Of a stretch of 5,427 nucleotides of DNA, positions 1-5,427 are shown in pieces (the first letter of the stretch is position 1; each line of letters starts with the position of its first letter). The notes under the pieces were generated by a model. The model was not told the origin of the DNA. It made no database searches and saw only the letters and a program-made list of their open reading frames with translations. The DNA is taken from positions 1 to 5,427 of the forward strand of contig CATMVR010000400.1 in NCBI GenBank assembly GCA_950075905.1. The letters are read 5' to 3'. The stretch is from an uncultured Persicitalea sp. Its GTDB lineage: Bacteria > Bacteroidota > Bacteroidia > Cytophagales > Spirosomataceae. The position numbers and the translations under genes were made by a program.

Positions 1-1121
1 GGAATGGTATAGTAGTGCTGAAGCGTACCCCAGCCCGGCTCAGCCAATAGCTTTTTGTTGGTGTATTCGGCCACTTTTTGCGCCGCCCGCATTGCTACCA
101 GGCTATCACCTTCCAGGGTAGCCGTGGCGGCCATGAAATGGTAGTTGTGCGGAAAATAAGCCAGGGGAAAGGCACCCTGGGCAAAGCAGGTGGTCAAATA
201 GGCGCTGTCTACCAATACCGCCTGTTGGTTGACCACGGTACCCTCCCGGTAGTGGCCCGTCCGGATGTAGATGTGCGAAGGCATATGTAGCAAATGGCTG
301 GCTCCGGGGGCGAATTTGCCCAATACAGCGGCACTATTCAGCCCTCTTTCGGGAGTTTTGGAGGCTTCCACGGCATGGATATAAAAGTGATGCGGGGCAA
401 TATGGTCAGGGTCGTGCTTTATCAGCGTTTCGAGCGTGGACACGATTTCGGGAGTCCAGGGGCGGGGGGTACCATCTTTTTCCCAAAGGTCCCAGGGATG
501 CATATCCATGATGGACTCCACATAGAGCGACCCGATAGTCACATCATCCGGAAAACGGCCGTATACTTCCTTCATAGCGTTGGAATAGGCTTCGTCAAAA
601 GGCTTGCGGTCTTCGACCGGCTGGGATGTGTACCGCCTGGCCAGGGCACCGATCAGCGCTTTTTCTTTCTCCGTAGCCGTAGAAGCATACTTCTGAGCCC
701 GCTTTATGGCAGCGTAGGCACGCTCATAGTTGTCGGGCTCCATGCCGGCATTGTAGTTGGGACCCAGCACGTAGGCAAAGCCCCAGTGGGCCATGGCGCA
801 GGTAGAGTCTAGCCGGGAGGCTTCAAAAAACGACCGGGCCGCCTCGGCGTGGTTGAAACCAATCGCCAGCATCAGTCCCTGATCGAAATAGCGCTGCGCT
901 TCCGGATTTTGGGTAGTAATGGCAAAGTGCAGATTGCCCAGGCTATCCAGCAGGGGCGCTTTATTCCCGGAGCTATACCAGGCCTGGTCAACGGGGGCCG
1001 TGCGGCAGATAATCTGGGAAATAGACTCACTTCCGGTAGATGCCTGCCTGGGCTTGCAGGTTAGTAGCAGCCCTATGCTCAGGAGAGTACAGGCTATGCC
1101 AGTTGTGAGTTTAGGATTCAT
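1..1121 (-). CDS. TPR-type probable lipoprotein, function unknown (3' end outside window)
   Basis: This frame is open on the minus strand from the ATG at 1119-1121 to the left edge, giving 373 codons without a stop. It appears to lack only the C-terminal part, since relatives I recall run to roughly 500-600 residues. The N-terminus (MNPKLTTG, then a hydrophobic stretch to LLLTC) resembles a lipoprotein signal with the lipid-bearing cysteine at 22. Thr at the -1 position is less common than Gly, Ala or Ser, so the lipobox is probable rather than certain. Residues 75-125 look like tetratricopeptide helices (EAQRYFDQGL, NHAEAARSFFEAS, AMAHWGFAYVLGPNYN), typical of a widespread Bacteroidota/Acidobacteriota TPR family without an assigned reaction. 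A second block is rich in histidine: HHFYIHAVEAS (244-254), HLLHMPSHIYIR (276-287) and FPHNYHFM (323-330). It is transcribed divergently from the exported-protein/permease pair. The family assignment is good; the molecular function is not known. Confidence 0.88.
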   Translation of the reverse strand, partial: MNPKLTTGIACTLLSIGLLLTCKPRQASTGSESISQIICRTAPVDQAWYSSGNKAPLLDSLGNLHFAITTQNPEAQRYFDQGLMLAIGFNHAEAARSFFEASRLDSTCAMAHWGFAYVLGPNYNAGMEPDNYERAYAAIKRAQKYASTATEKEKALIGALARRYTSQPVEDRKPFDEAYSNAMKEVYGRFPDDVTIGSLYVESIMDMHPWDLWEKDGTPRPWTPEIVSTLETLIKHDPDHIAPHHFYIHAVEASKTPERGLNSAAVLGKFAPGASHLLHMPSHIYIRTGHYREGTVVNQQAVLVDSAYLTTCFAQGAFPLAYFPHNYHFMAATATLEGDSLVAMRAAQKVAEYTNKKLLAEPGWGTLQHYYTI

Positions 1122-1189
1122 GGGGTAAGCAGAGTTTTGATACTGATTTTAATTTGCTGATTGCTAATTAAAGTTACTTCCATTTCCTG

Positions 1190-1223
1190 CAAATTGAAAG
1201 TAATTGACCAGAATAGTAGCAAA
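1190..1223 (-). promoter_or_regulatory. Weak candidate promoter for the TPR lipoprotein gene
   Basis: On the minus strand there is TCAATTTG (1197-1190), one mismatch from the Bacteroidota -7 consensus TAnnTTTG. It is preceded by TTTG (1223-1220), which could be the -33 box. The 22-base spacing is near the upper end of what the consensus allows. The -7 box lies about 70 bases upstream of the ATG at 1121. The call is motif matching by eye in AT-rich DNA, where chance hits are common. Confidence 0.22.
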
Positions 1224-1279
1224 CGGTATTCCCATTGTCCGAAATTGATGGAAGGATGTCCGTTTATGAACATATTTAG

Positions 1280-1300
1280 TAATTTAATTTATTTAAATTA
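1280..1300. repeat. Perfect 8-bp AT-only inverted repeat, possible operator
   Basis: TAATTTAA (1280-1287) and TTAAATTA (1293-1300) are exact reverse complements separated by the five bases TTTAT. The dyad abuts a second one (1300-1312) and lies just upstream of the candidate rightward promoter, a reasonable place for a regulator to bind. Because both arms are pure A/T in an AT-rich stretch, chance is a serious alternative. Confidence 0.4.
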
Positions 1301-1312
1301 TTGATAATCAAT
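1300..1312. repeat. Perfect 6-bp inverted repeat ATTGAT-A-ATCAAT, possible operator
   Basis: ATTGAT and ATCAAT are exact reverse complements around a single central A. The site shares one base with the preceding dyad and ends six bases before the -7-like box at 1319, so a bound protein would overlap the region contacted by RNA polymerase. No regulator gene is present in the window, so the binding protein, if any, is unknown. Confidence 0.35.
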
Positions 1313-1326
1313 GTTTAATAAATTTG
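1301..1326 (+). promoter_or_regulatory. Candidate Bacteroidota-type promoter for the exported protein/permease pair
   Basis: TAAATTTG at 1319-1326 matches the Bacteroidota -7 consensus TAnnTTTG exactly. The nearest -33-like sequence is TTG at 1301-1303, 15 bases upstream, which is shorter than the usual spacing of around 19-21, so the -33 part is doubtful. Transcription from here would start about 90-95 bases before the ATG at 1426 and would probably cover both rightward genes. Confidence 0.35.
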
Positions 1327-1425
1327 GCATGGCTTTTTACGTACTTATAGAAAAAGGTGCAATGTGCTCCTAAAAAACACGATTACCTCCAAAAGTAGTA
1401 CTACGGATTAAACCATACGCTGATC

Positions 1426-1932
1426 ATGAAAATCGTCACAACACTCCTTCTGCTTTTCGCCGGTTTTACGGCGATGGCCCAACGCTCTTCGTACCAACAG
1501 AACATCAACGATGATGGCAAAAAACTTGTGATCCGAATAGATCAGCATAAAAACGGTAAAGAGTTTCATTACTCCAATACCTTTGATGTGCGGGAAATGA
1601 GTGACGAGGACAAATCGGCCCTGGTACGTAGGGTGCTTGACTCGGTAAAGTTTGAAGAAAAAGCATCCGCAAAGCGAACAGAATCTGCCTGGGTGGAAGC
1701 ATCCGCGCCGAAGGCAGAAGTTGCCACTACGGCCCCCGCTGCTGCCTTTACCAAAGCCATCGAGGAAGATACCGAGGCGGGGCGCGTCAAGGTAAGCTAC
1801 CTGTACACACGGGATGGCGCAGAGCATAGCTACGAGAGAACTTTTGATAAAACCCAGAGAACAAAAGAAGAAATACAGCAACTGATCGAAGAAACAGAAG
1901 AGTGTCTTGGATTTACGGTGAAGAATAGCTAA
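1426..1932 (+). CDS. Small exported protein with internal duplication, function unknown
   Basis: The 168-residue product begins with a clear Sec signal peptide: a Lys near the start, a Leu-rich core, and a likely signal peptidase I cut after AMA (residue 18) before Gln19. The mature protein is therefore periplasmic or secreted. Two segments align without gaps at an offset of 87 residues: 33-74 and 120-161. Identical pairs are G44/G131, E46/E133, Y49/Y136, T52-F53-D54/T139-F140-D141, E61/E148 and L66/L153, with many conservative pairs such as S59/T146 and V67/I154. Each copy looks like beta-strands with a turn (NGKE, DGAE) followed by a charged helix. An Ala/Thr/Lys-rich linker (about 78-109) joins them. 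The gene is 27 bases upstream of the ABC permease on the same strand, suggesting cotranscription. A 178-codon open frame on the opposite strand covers the same bases but has no recognisable protein features. I do not recognise a named family and assign no function. Confidence 0.88.
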   Translation: MKIVTTLLLLFAGFTAMAQRSSYQQNINDDGKKLVIRIDQHKNGKEFHYSNTFDVREMSDEDKSALVRRVLDSVKFEEKASAKRTESAWVEASAPKAEVATTAPAAAFTKAIEEDTEAGRVKVSYLYTRDGAEHSYERTFDKTQRTKEEIQQLIEETEECLGFTVKNS

Positions 1933-1959
1933 TCCTAAGCCCAATCCTCCGAACGCATC

Positions 1960-4383
1960 ATGATTAGAAACTATCTCAAAATTGCCCTGCGAAATTTTTC
2001 CAGGTACAAGGTATACTCGGCGATCAACCTGGGAGGTTTGACCCTGGCTATTACCTGCTGCCTGTTGTTAGGCACGTACGTGCGCCATGAGTGGAGCTTC
2101 GATGGTTTTCACCGCAAGGCCGACCGCCTGTACCGTACCTGGGTGCAGGAAAAAGACAACGGGCACGTAATCACCAACACGGTAACTCCCTTTGTGCTTG
2201 GTCCGACGTTGAAAGAAACCTACCCCGACATCGAGGCCATGTGCCGGGTTACGTTCAGTCCGCAGAGTATCAAAAAAGGCAATGATCTGCTCAGCGAACG
2301 GGTACACTGGGTGGATAAAGATTTCTTTCGGATGTTTGATTTTCTCCTGGTTAGTTCGGTAGGTGGAGATCCCCTGCAAAGCCCTAATTCGGTAGTGCTG
2401 ACAGAAACTACGGCCCGCAAGTACTTCGGCGATGAAAACCCGATTGGCAAACCTTTCATGATGCAGGTGGAGGAAGAAATGAAGCCCTTCACTGTCACGG
2501 CCGTAGTACAGGACCCGCCCACGCACAGTAGCATACGGTTTGACATCGTAGCGCCCATCGAGAATCTGCTTTCCCGTCTGTCTGACCGGGCTTTAAGAAG
2601 CTGGTACAATGTAAACCCCGAAACCTACGTACTGCTACGCGAGAGTACCACGGCGGAGCAACTTAGCGCGCAGATCCCGACGATGCTGAAAACGGTCCTG
2701 GGCGAAGACTACCACGATGGCAACTACGCCGTGAACTTGCAAGCCATCGAAGATATTCACCTCAACAACGAACTCCCCGCCGGTATCGAAGCCCTCGGCA
2801 ACCCGGCTTACGCCTACATTCTTTTTGGTGTAGCGTTGTTTATTCTGCTCATTGCCTGCATCAATTTCATGACGCTGTCGCTGGGGCGCTCCGTAAGCCG
2901 GGCGCAGGAAGTAGGGGTACGCAAGGCCATGGGGGCTTTGCGGGGGCAGCTGATGGGGCAGTTCTGGAGCGAAGCCCTGCTCATGACTTTTTTTGCGGTA
3001 GTACTGGGCGTATTGGCGGCTTTCATACTTATGCCCTCGTTCAGCCAGCTGGCCAATCAGGAGCTGTCATTTGGTTTTGACCTGGTTACGGTGATGGGAC
3101 TACTGTCGCTGGTAGCAATCATCGGTCTGGTGGCGGGTAGCTATCCCGCCCTGGTGCTTTCGGGCTTTCGGCCGGTGGAGGTACTCAAAGGGAAAGTCAG
3201 TATCAAGGGCGACGCCAGCTGGTTTCGGCGGTCGCTGGTGGTGGTCCAATTTAGCCTTTCGATCTTTCTTATTGCCGGTACTATTGTACTCAACCAACAG
3301 CTCAATTTTCTGCAAAATACATCCCTGGGTTTCCAGCACGATCAGGTAGTCGTCATTCCGGTAGAAGTGGGCGGGCCGGAGGCGAAGCAAATTGTGGAGC
3401 GCTACCGCAATGCCCTCGCTTCCCAAAAGGAGGTGCAAAGCTATACTTCCTCGGCTTTTCCGTTTGCAGAAAATGGCAGCAGCTGGGGTAAACTGGGCTT
3501 TACCGATATCAAACGGGTATACCGCGAGTTTCAGTTCAATGCCGTGGACGCCAACTTTATTCCAGCCTATGGCATCAAACTCACCGAGGGTCGAAATTTT
3601 GATCCTGCCAATACTGCCGATAAGCTTGGAGGCATCATCGTGAACCAGGCTTTCGTAAAGTACTTCGGCCTCAAAGACCCGCTGAACGAACGCCTGCCCG
3701 GCCGCTTCCACGACCACCGGATCATTGGCGTTACCGAGGATTTTCATTATTCATCGCTGCATTCCAAAGTACTTCCTCTGGCCATGGTCATGCAGCTGGA
3801 CTCCCTGATGCGGTACTCCGAAAATATTGGTTTTCCCACCTCGCCTGCCCCGGATATTAGCGTCAAACTAGCGCCCGGTTTGGTTTCGGAGCAAGTAGCG
3901 CAGCTCGAAACTACCTGGAAATCGGTGGTACCAGATGAGCCGTTCAGCTTTTCCTTTCTGGATGATAATTTGCAGCGGCAATACGAAGCCGAGCAGCGGC
4001 TCAGTGGCATCATAACGGTAGCTTCCCTGGTTTCTATTTTTATCGCCTGCATGGGGCTGTTTGGCCTGGCGCTGCTGTCGGTAGCCCGCCGGACCAAGGA
4101 GATCGGTATTCGCAAAGTGTTGGGGGCCTCGGTGGCTAGTATTACCACCCTGCTCTCGCGTGATTTCCTGATTTTGGTTTTGATCGCGATTGTCATCGCT
4201 ACTCCCCTGGCGTGGTACGCGCTGGACAGCTGGTTGCAGGATTTTGCCTACCGGATCACCATCCACTGGTGGGTATTTGCGCTGGCGGGTGTCGTTGCGG
4301 TGCTGGTGGCTTTTGCTACGGTGGGGTATCAGACGATCCGCGCCGCGCTGATGAATCCGGTGCGGAGTCTGCGGAGCGAGTAG
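1960..4383 (+). CDS. ABC transporter permease, MacB periplasmic core plus FtsX domains (two halves)
   Basis: The 807-residue inner-membrane protein has the full layout of the large Bacteroidota MacB/FtsX permeases, usually close to 800 residues. It starts with the characteristic MIRNYLKIALRNFSRYKVYS and first membrane helix (about 20-41). A periplasmic MacB-core domain follows (about 42-283), then an FtsX domain with helices near 284-306, 339-359 and 375-399. The second half repeats this: a helix at about 427-445, a periplasmic domain (446-681), and helices near 682-706, 735-756 and 771-790. The conserved cytoplasmic FtsX motif appears twice, as AQEVGVRKAMGA (315-326) and TKEIGIRKVLGA (712-723), as expected for the site that couples to an ATPase. 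MacB-type relatives move substrates or transmit force across the envelope rather than forming a classical channel; the substrate here cannot be told. No ATP-binding subunit is encoded in the window. The gene follows the small exported protein by 27 bases and ends just before a terminator. Confidence 0.95.
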   Translation: MIRNYLKIALRNFSRYKVYSAINLGGLTLAITCCLLLGTYVRHEWSFDGFHRKADRLYRTWVQEKDNGHVITNTVTPFVLGPTLKETYPDIEAMCRVTFSPQSIKKGNDLLSERVHWVDKDFFRMFDFLLVSSVGGDPLQSPNSVVLTETTARKYFGDENPIGKPFMMQVEEEMKPFTVTAVVQDPPTHSSIRFDIVAPIENLLSRLSDRALRSWYNVNPETYVLLRESTTAEQLSAQIPTMLKTVLGEDYHDGNYAVNLQAIEDIHLNNELPAGIEALGNPAYAYILFGVALFILLIACINFMTLSLGRSVSRAQEVGVRKAMGALRGQLMGQFWSEALLMTFFAVVLGVLAAFILMPSFSQLANQELSFGFDLVTVMGLLSLVAIIGLVAGSYPALVLSGFRPVEVLKGKVSIKGDASWFRRSLVVVQFSLSIFLIAGTIVLNQQLNFLQNTSLGFQHDQVVVIPVEVGGPEAKQIVERYRNALASQKEVQSYTSSAFPFAENGSSWGKLGFTDIKRVYREFQFNAVDANFIPAYGIKLTEGRNFDPANTADKLGGIIVNQAFVKYFGLKDPLNERLPGRFHDHRIIGVTEDFHYSSLHSKVLPLAMVMQLDSLMRYSENIGFPTSPAPDISVKLAPGLVSEQVAQLETTWKSVVPDEPFSFSFLDDNLQRQYEAEQRLSGIITVASLVSIFIACMGLFGLALLSVARRTKEIGIRKVLGASVASITTLLSRDFLILVLIAIVIATPLAWYALDSWLQDFAYRITIHWWVFALAGVVAVLVAFATVGYQTIRAALMNPVRSLRSE

Positions 4384-4386
4384 CGC

Positions 4387-4424
4387 AACGCTGACAGCGT
4401 TTTGAACGCTGTCAGCGTTATTTT
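4387..4424 (+). terminator. Strong intrinsic terminator with self-palindromic arms
   Basis: AACGCTGACAGCGTT (4387-4401) and AACGCTGTCAGCGTT (4405-4419) form a perfect 15-bp stem closed by the three bases TTG and followed by ATTTT. It begins four bases after the permease stop codon at 4381-4383, so it should end the rightward transcript. The T-run is short. Leftward function for the convergent Uma2 gene is less likely, because the minus strand has no T-run after the stem. Each arm is also a palindrome by itself around its middle base. Confidence 0.8.
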
Positions 4425-4493
4425 AAAAAGTTTTAAACTACTCCACTTCTGAGGAAGCTAAACAAAAGTAAGAAAACAATGGAGAGAAGGCAG

Positions 4494-4991
4494 CTACACA
4501 AAGATTTTTGCCAAATCAATCTCAATATTCATCACGGAGTCTTTCAACACATCTTCCTGCTGAAAAAAGGCATACTGCTCAGGGGAGGAGTAGACCGCCA
4601 CGCCCTTCATAGCCGGAAATACAATCCAGCAGGATTTTACTCCGAAGGCAAAATACTGAATTGCCTTTTCAACCATCTCCTCATTGGATTGGGAGGGCGA
4701 CTGAATTTCGATGGTCAGCAAGGGAGGTTCTGCCTGCCTGGCAGATTCATTAATAAAGTTTAGCTTTCGCCAGGGATAAACGACAATGTCCGGTGTACTG
4801 TAGTGGGGCTCGGTTGCCAGGTCAACTTCACAGGCAATGCGATATATTTTATCTAACCCAATCATGAGTTCCACACTTAGGTTTGCCTGTATGGAACCAT
4901 GAGTAAGGTTGGGCAAGGGTTTATTCCTTTCGATTTCGTAGGAAGTGAGTTCTCTTTCCGCCACGATAGCTATACGAATGTTTTTTACCAA
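4494..4991 (-). CDS. Uma2 family (DUF820) PD-(D/E)XK-fold protein, putative nuclease
   Basis: The product is about 165 residues and covers the whole Uma2 domain. Recognisable pieces in order are YEIERNKPLPNLTHGSIQANL (19-39; a family hallmark with His31), the core aspartate in TPDIVVYP (Asp68), LLTIEIQSPSQS (91-102; Glu95 with Gln97 where many nucleases have Lys), and KAIQYFAFGVKSCWIVFP (109-126). Asp68 and Glu95 are the likely metal ligands. Uma2 proteins are predicted nucleases, abundant as stand-alone genes in Cyanobacteria and Bacteroidota, with little experimental work on their role. The start is uncertain: the open frame runs up to 5069 without any ATG before codon 43, which lies inside the domain. 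TTG at 4989-4991 and GTG at 4962-4964 are the plausible starts. By hand count 218 of 480 bases (4501-4980) are G/C, lower than in the permease. It converges on the permease gene. Confidence 0.88.
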   Translation of the reverse strand: MVKNIRIAIVAERELTSYEIERNKPLPNLTHGSIQANLSVELMIGLDKIYRIACEVDLATEPHYSTPDIVVYPWRKLNFINESARQAEPPLLTIEIQSPSQSNEEMVEKAIQYFAFGVKSCWIVFPAMKGVAVYSSPEQYAFFQQEDVLKDSVMNIEIDLAKIFV

Positions 4992-4996
4992 AAATA
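4989..4996 (-). promoter_or_regulatory. Possible -7 box for the Uma2 gene, overlapping its TTG codon
   Basis: Read on the minus strand these bases are TATTTTTG, an exact match to TAnnTTTG. If this is a real -7 box, transcription starts downstream of the TTG at 4989-4991 and translation would have to begin later, for example at GTG 4962-4964. No convincing TTTG -33 box lies at the right distance, and the local DNA is AT-rich, so this is tentative. Confidence 0.22.
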
Positions 4997-5055
4997 AGCA
5001 AAATCTGATGCAGACCAGAAAGATTTTAAAAAACTTATCAGGTCTATTTTTCTTA
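4992..5055. other. AT-rich spacer between porin and Uma2 genes with a loose inverted repeat
   Basis: The 64 bases between the porin stop and the TTG of the Uma2 gene contain AGACC (5012-5016) and GGTCT (5041-5045), exact reverse complements. AT-only pairing (AAGATTTT against AAAAAACTT) is possible inside. T-rich sequence follows on both strands, so this may be a weak terminator for the porin transcript. The 5-bp outer stem and long, AT-rich interior make it uncertain. Confidence 0.25.
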
Positions 5056-5427
5056 CTAAAACCGATACGTCAGAATAAAATTCACATGGGTCATATTGAC
5101 CTTATTGAACACAAAACGATCGTTCTGGTACGTTTCCCCTATTTTATTTTTCCGCACCAGTAGCACGGCCCCATCCAGCCCTTTGAGGTGTCCGGCAAAC
5201 CGGTAATTCATCCCCAGATTCACCTGCGAGTAGGCCGGTTGTCCGTACTTGTTCAGGGCAAAGTTTCTTACGTCCGGTAGCTGAAATATCCCCCCGCTCG
5301 CTTCCAGTTTCAGGTTTTTAGTAGGTTTATAAAACGTATTCAACGTAACAGCCGTCACATCCCCGGCCCCCTCGTTTCGCTCGCGGGACATAAACGTATA
5401 AAACGGCTCGCGGCCCCACTCGCGGGG
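5056..5427 (-). CDS. OprD-like outer-membrane porin, C-terminal fragment (5' part outside window)
   Basis: The frame is open from the right edge (first full codon CCC at 5425-5427) to the TAG at 5056-5058, giving 123 residues. It is the end of a larger protein: the ATG at 5389-5391 is internal, because the frame reads PREWGREPFYTFMSRERNEG across it and this stretch resembles the OprD-family porins of Bacteroidota. The rest alternates polar and hydrophobic residues in beta-strand style (LKLEASGGIFQL, YSQVNLGMNYRF, HVNFILTYRF) and ends in Phe, the usual final residue recognised by the outer-membrane barrel assembly machinery. OprD-type porins let small solutes through the outer membrane; the substrate cannot be read from this fragment. 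Other 16-18-strand barrel families are the main alternative. The Uma2 gene follows on the same strand after 64 bases. Confidence 0.75.
   Translation of the reverse strand, partial: PREWGREPFYTFMSRERNEGAGDVTAVTLNTFYKPTKNLKLEASGGIFQLPDVRNFALNKYGQPAYSQVNLGMNYRFAGHLKGLDGAVLLVRKNKIGETYQNDRFVFNKVNMTHVNFILTYRF

Larger units (their letters stand above)
1122..1425. other. Divergent intergenic region between the TPR lipoprotein and the exported-protein gene
   Basis: This stretch of 304 bases holds no credible coding sequence. It separates two genes that read away from each other, so it should contain both promoters. The middle part (about 1262-1325) is very AT-rich and contains two perfect dyads and a -7-like box, listed separately. 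About 100 bases lie between that box and the start of the rightward gene, which would give a long untranslated leader. I see no strong hairpin plus T-run or recognisable riboswitch in the leader. Confidence 0.8.

Noticed and set aside
78..1128. Several plus-strand open frames (78-290, 294-812, 849-1064, 919-1128)
   Set aside because: They lie antisense to the 373-codon TPR lipoprotein frame, which shows clear family motifs; the plus-strand products are low-complexity and unrecognisable.
1338..1343. TACGTA palindrome in the leader of the exported-protein gene
   Set aside because: A single six-base palindrome is expected by chance in a sequence of this length.
1408..1944. A 178-codon minus-strand open frame covering the small exported protein gene
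   Set aside because: It spans the same bases as the plus-strand gene, which has a convincing signal peptide, an internal duplication and operon placement. The antisense product is Cys/Phe-rich, with no recognisable features, and looks like a by-product of codon usage.
3100..3747. A 215-codon minus-strand open frame inside the permease gene
   Set aside because: It is antisense to the conserved second half of the permease and shows no family motif.
4479..4763. A plus-strand open frame of 94 codons over the Uma2 gene
   Set aside because: It is antisense to the Uma2 domain, whose motifs run the whole length of the minus-strand frame.
5056..5391. A self-standing 111-residue protein starting at the ATG at 5389-5391
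   Set aside because: The frame continues without a stop to the window edge and the upstream residues match the porin, so the Met is internal and the gene is cut by the window.
1..5427. CRISPR array, tRNA, rRNA, insertion sequence or phage genes
   Set aside because: I saw no regularly spaced direct repeats, no tRNA- or rRNA-like segments, no transposase or integrase motifs and no terminal inverted repeats.

Overview
The window looks like chromosomal DNA of a Bacteroidota bacterium, most likely of the order Cytophagales (Spirosoma/Dyadobacter-like). The support is family-level: an ABC permease with the N-terminus typical of the many paralogous MacB/FtsX permeases of that group, a Uma2-fold protein of the 'YExERxKPxP' type, an OprD-like porin C-terminus ending in Tyr-Arg-Phe, weak or absent Shine-Dalgarno sites, and one exact match to the Bacteroidota -7 promoter box TAnnTTTG. 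Genus is not resolved.

Layout, left to right. (1) Positions 1-1121, minus strand: the first 373 codons of a tetratricopeptide-type, probable lipoprotein gene whose 3' end lies outside the window. (2) Positions 1122-1425: a divergent, AT-rich intergenic region with two adjacent perfect dyads and a candidate promoter for the rightward genes. (3) Positions 1426-1932, plus strand: a small exported protein of unknown function that contains an internal duplication. (4) Positions 1960-4383, plus strand, 27 bases downstream: an 807-residue ABC transporter permease with two MacB periplasmic-core/FtsX halves. (5) Positions 4387-4424: a strong hairpin terminator whose two arms are each palindromic. (6) Positions 4494-4991, minus strand, convergent with the permease: a Uma2-family PD-(D/E)XK-fold protein without an in-frame ATG start. 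(7) Positions 5056-5427, minus strand: the C-terminal end of an OprD-like outer-membrane porin whose 5' part lies outside the window.

How the genes may work together: the exported small protein and the permease probably form one transcription unit, so the small protein could be an envelope partner of the permease or simply share its regulation. No ATP-binding subunit or membrane-fusion protein is present here, so the permease is an orphan at least locally. The TPR lipoprotein, Uma2 protein and porin show no obvious functional link to this pair. I see no CRISPR array, tRNA, rRNA, transposase or phage gene. Nothing here amounts to a clearly new system. The most unusual items are the duplicated small exported protein beside an orphan permease, the histidine-rich core of the TPR lipoprotein, the self-palindromic terminator, and the non-ATG start of the Uma2 gene with a promoter-like box on top of it.
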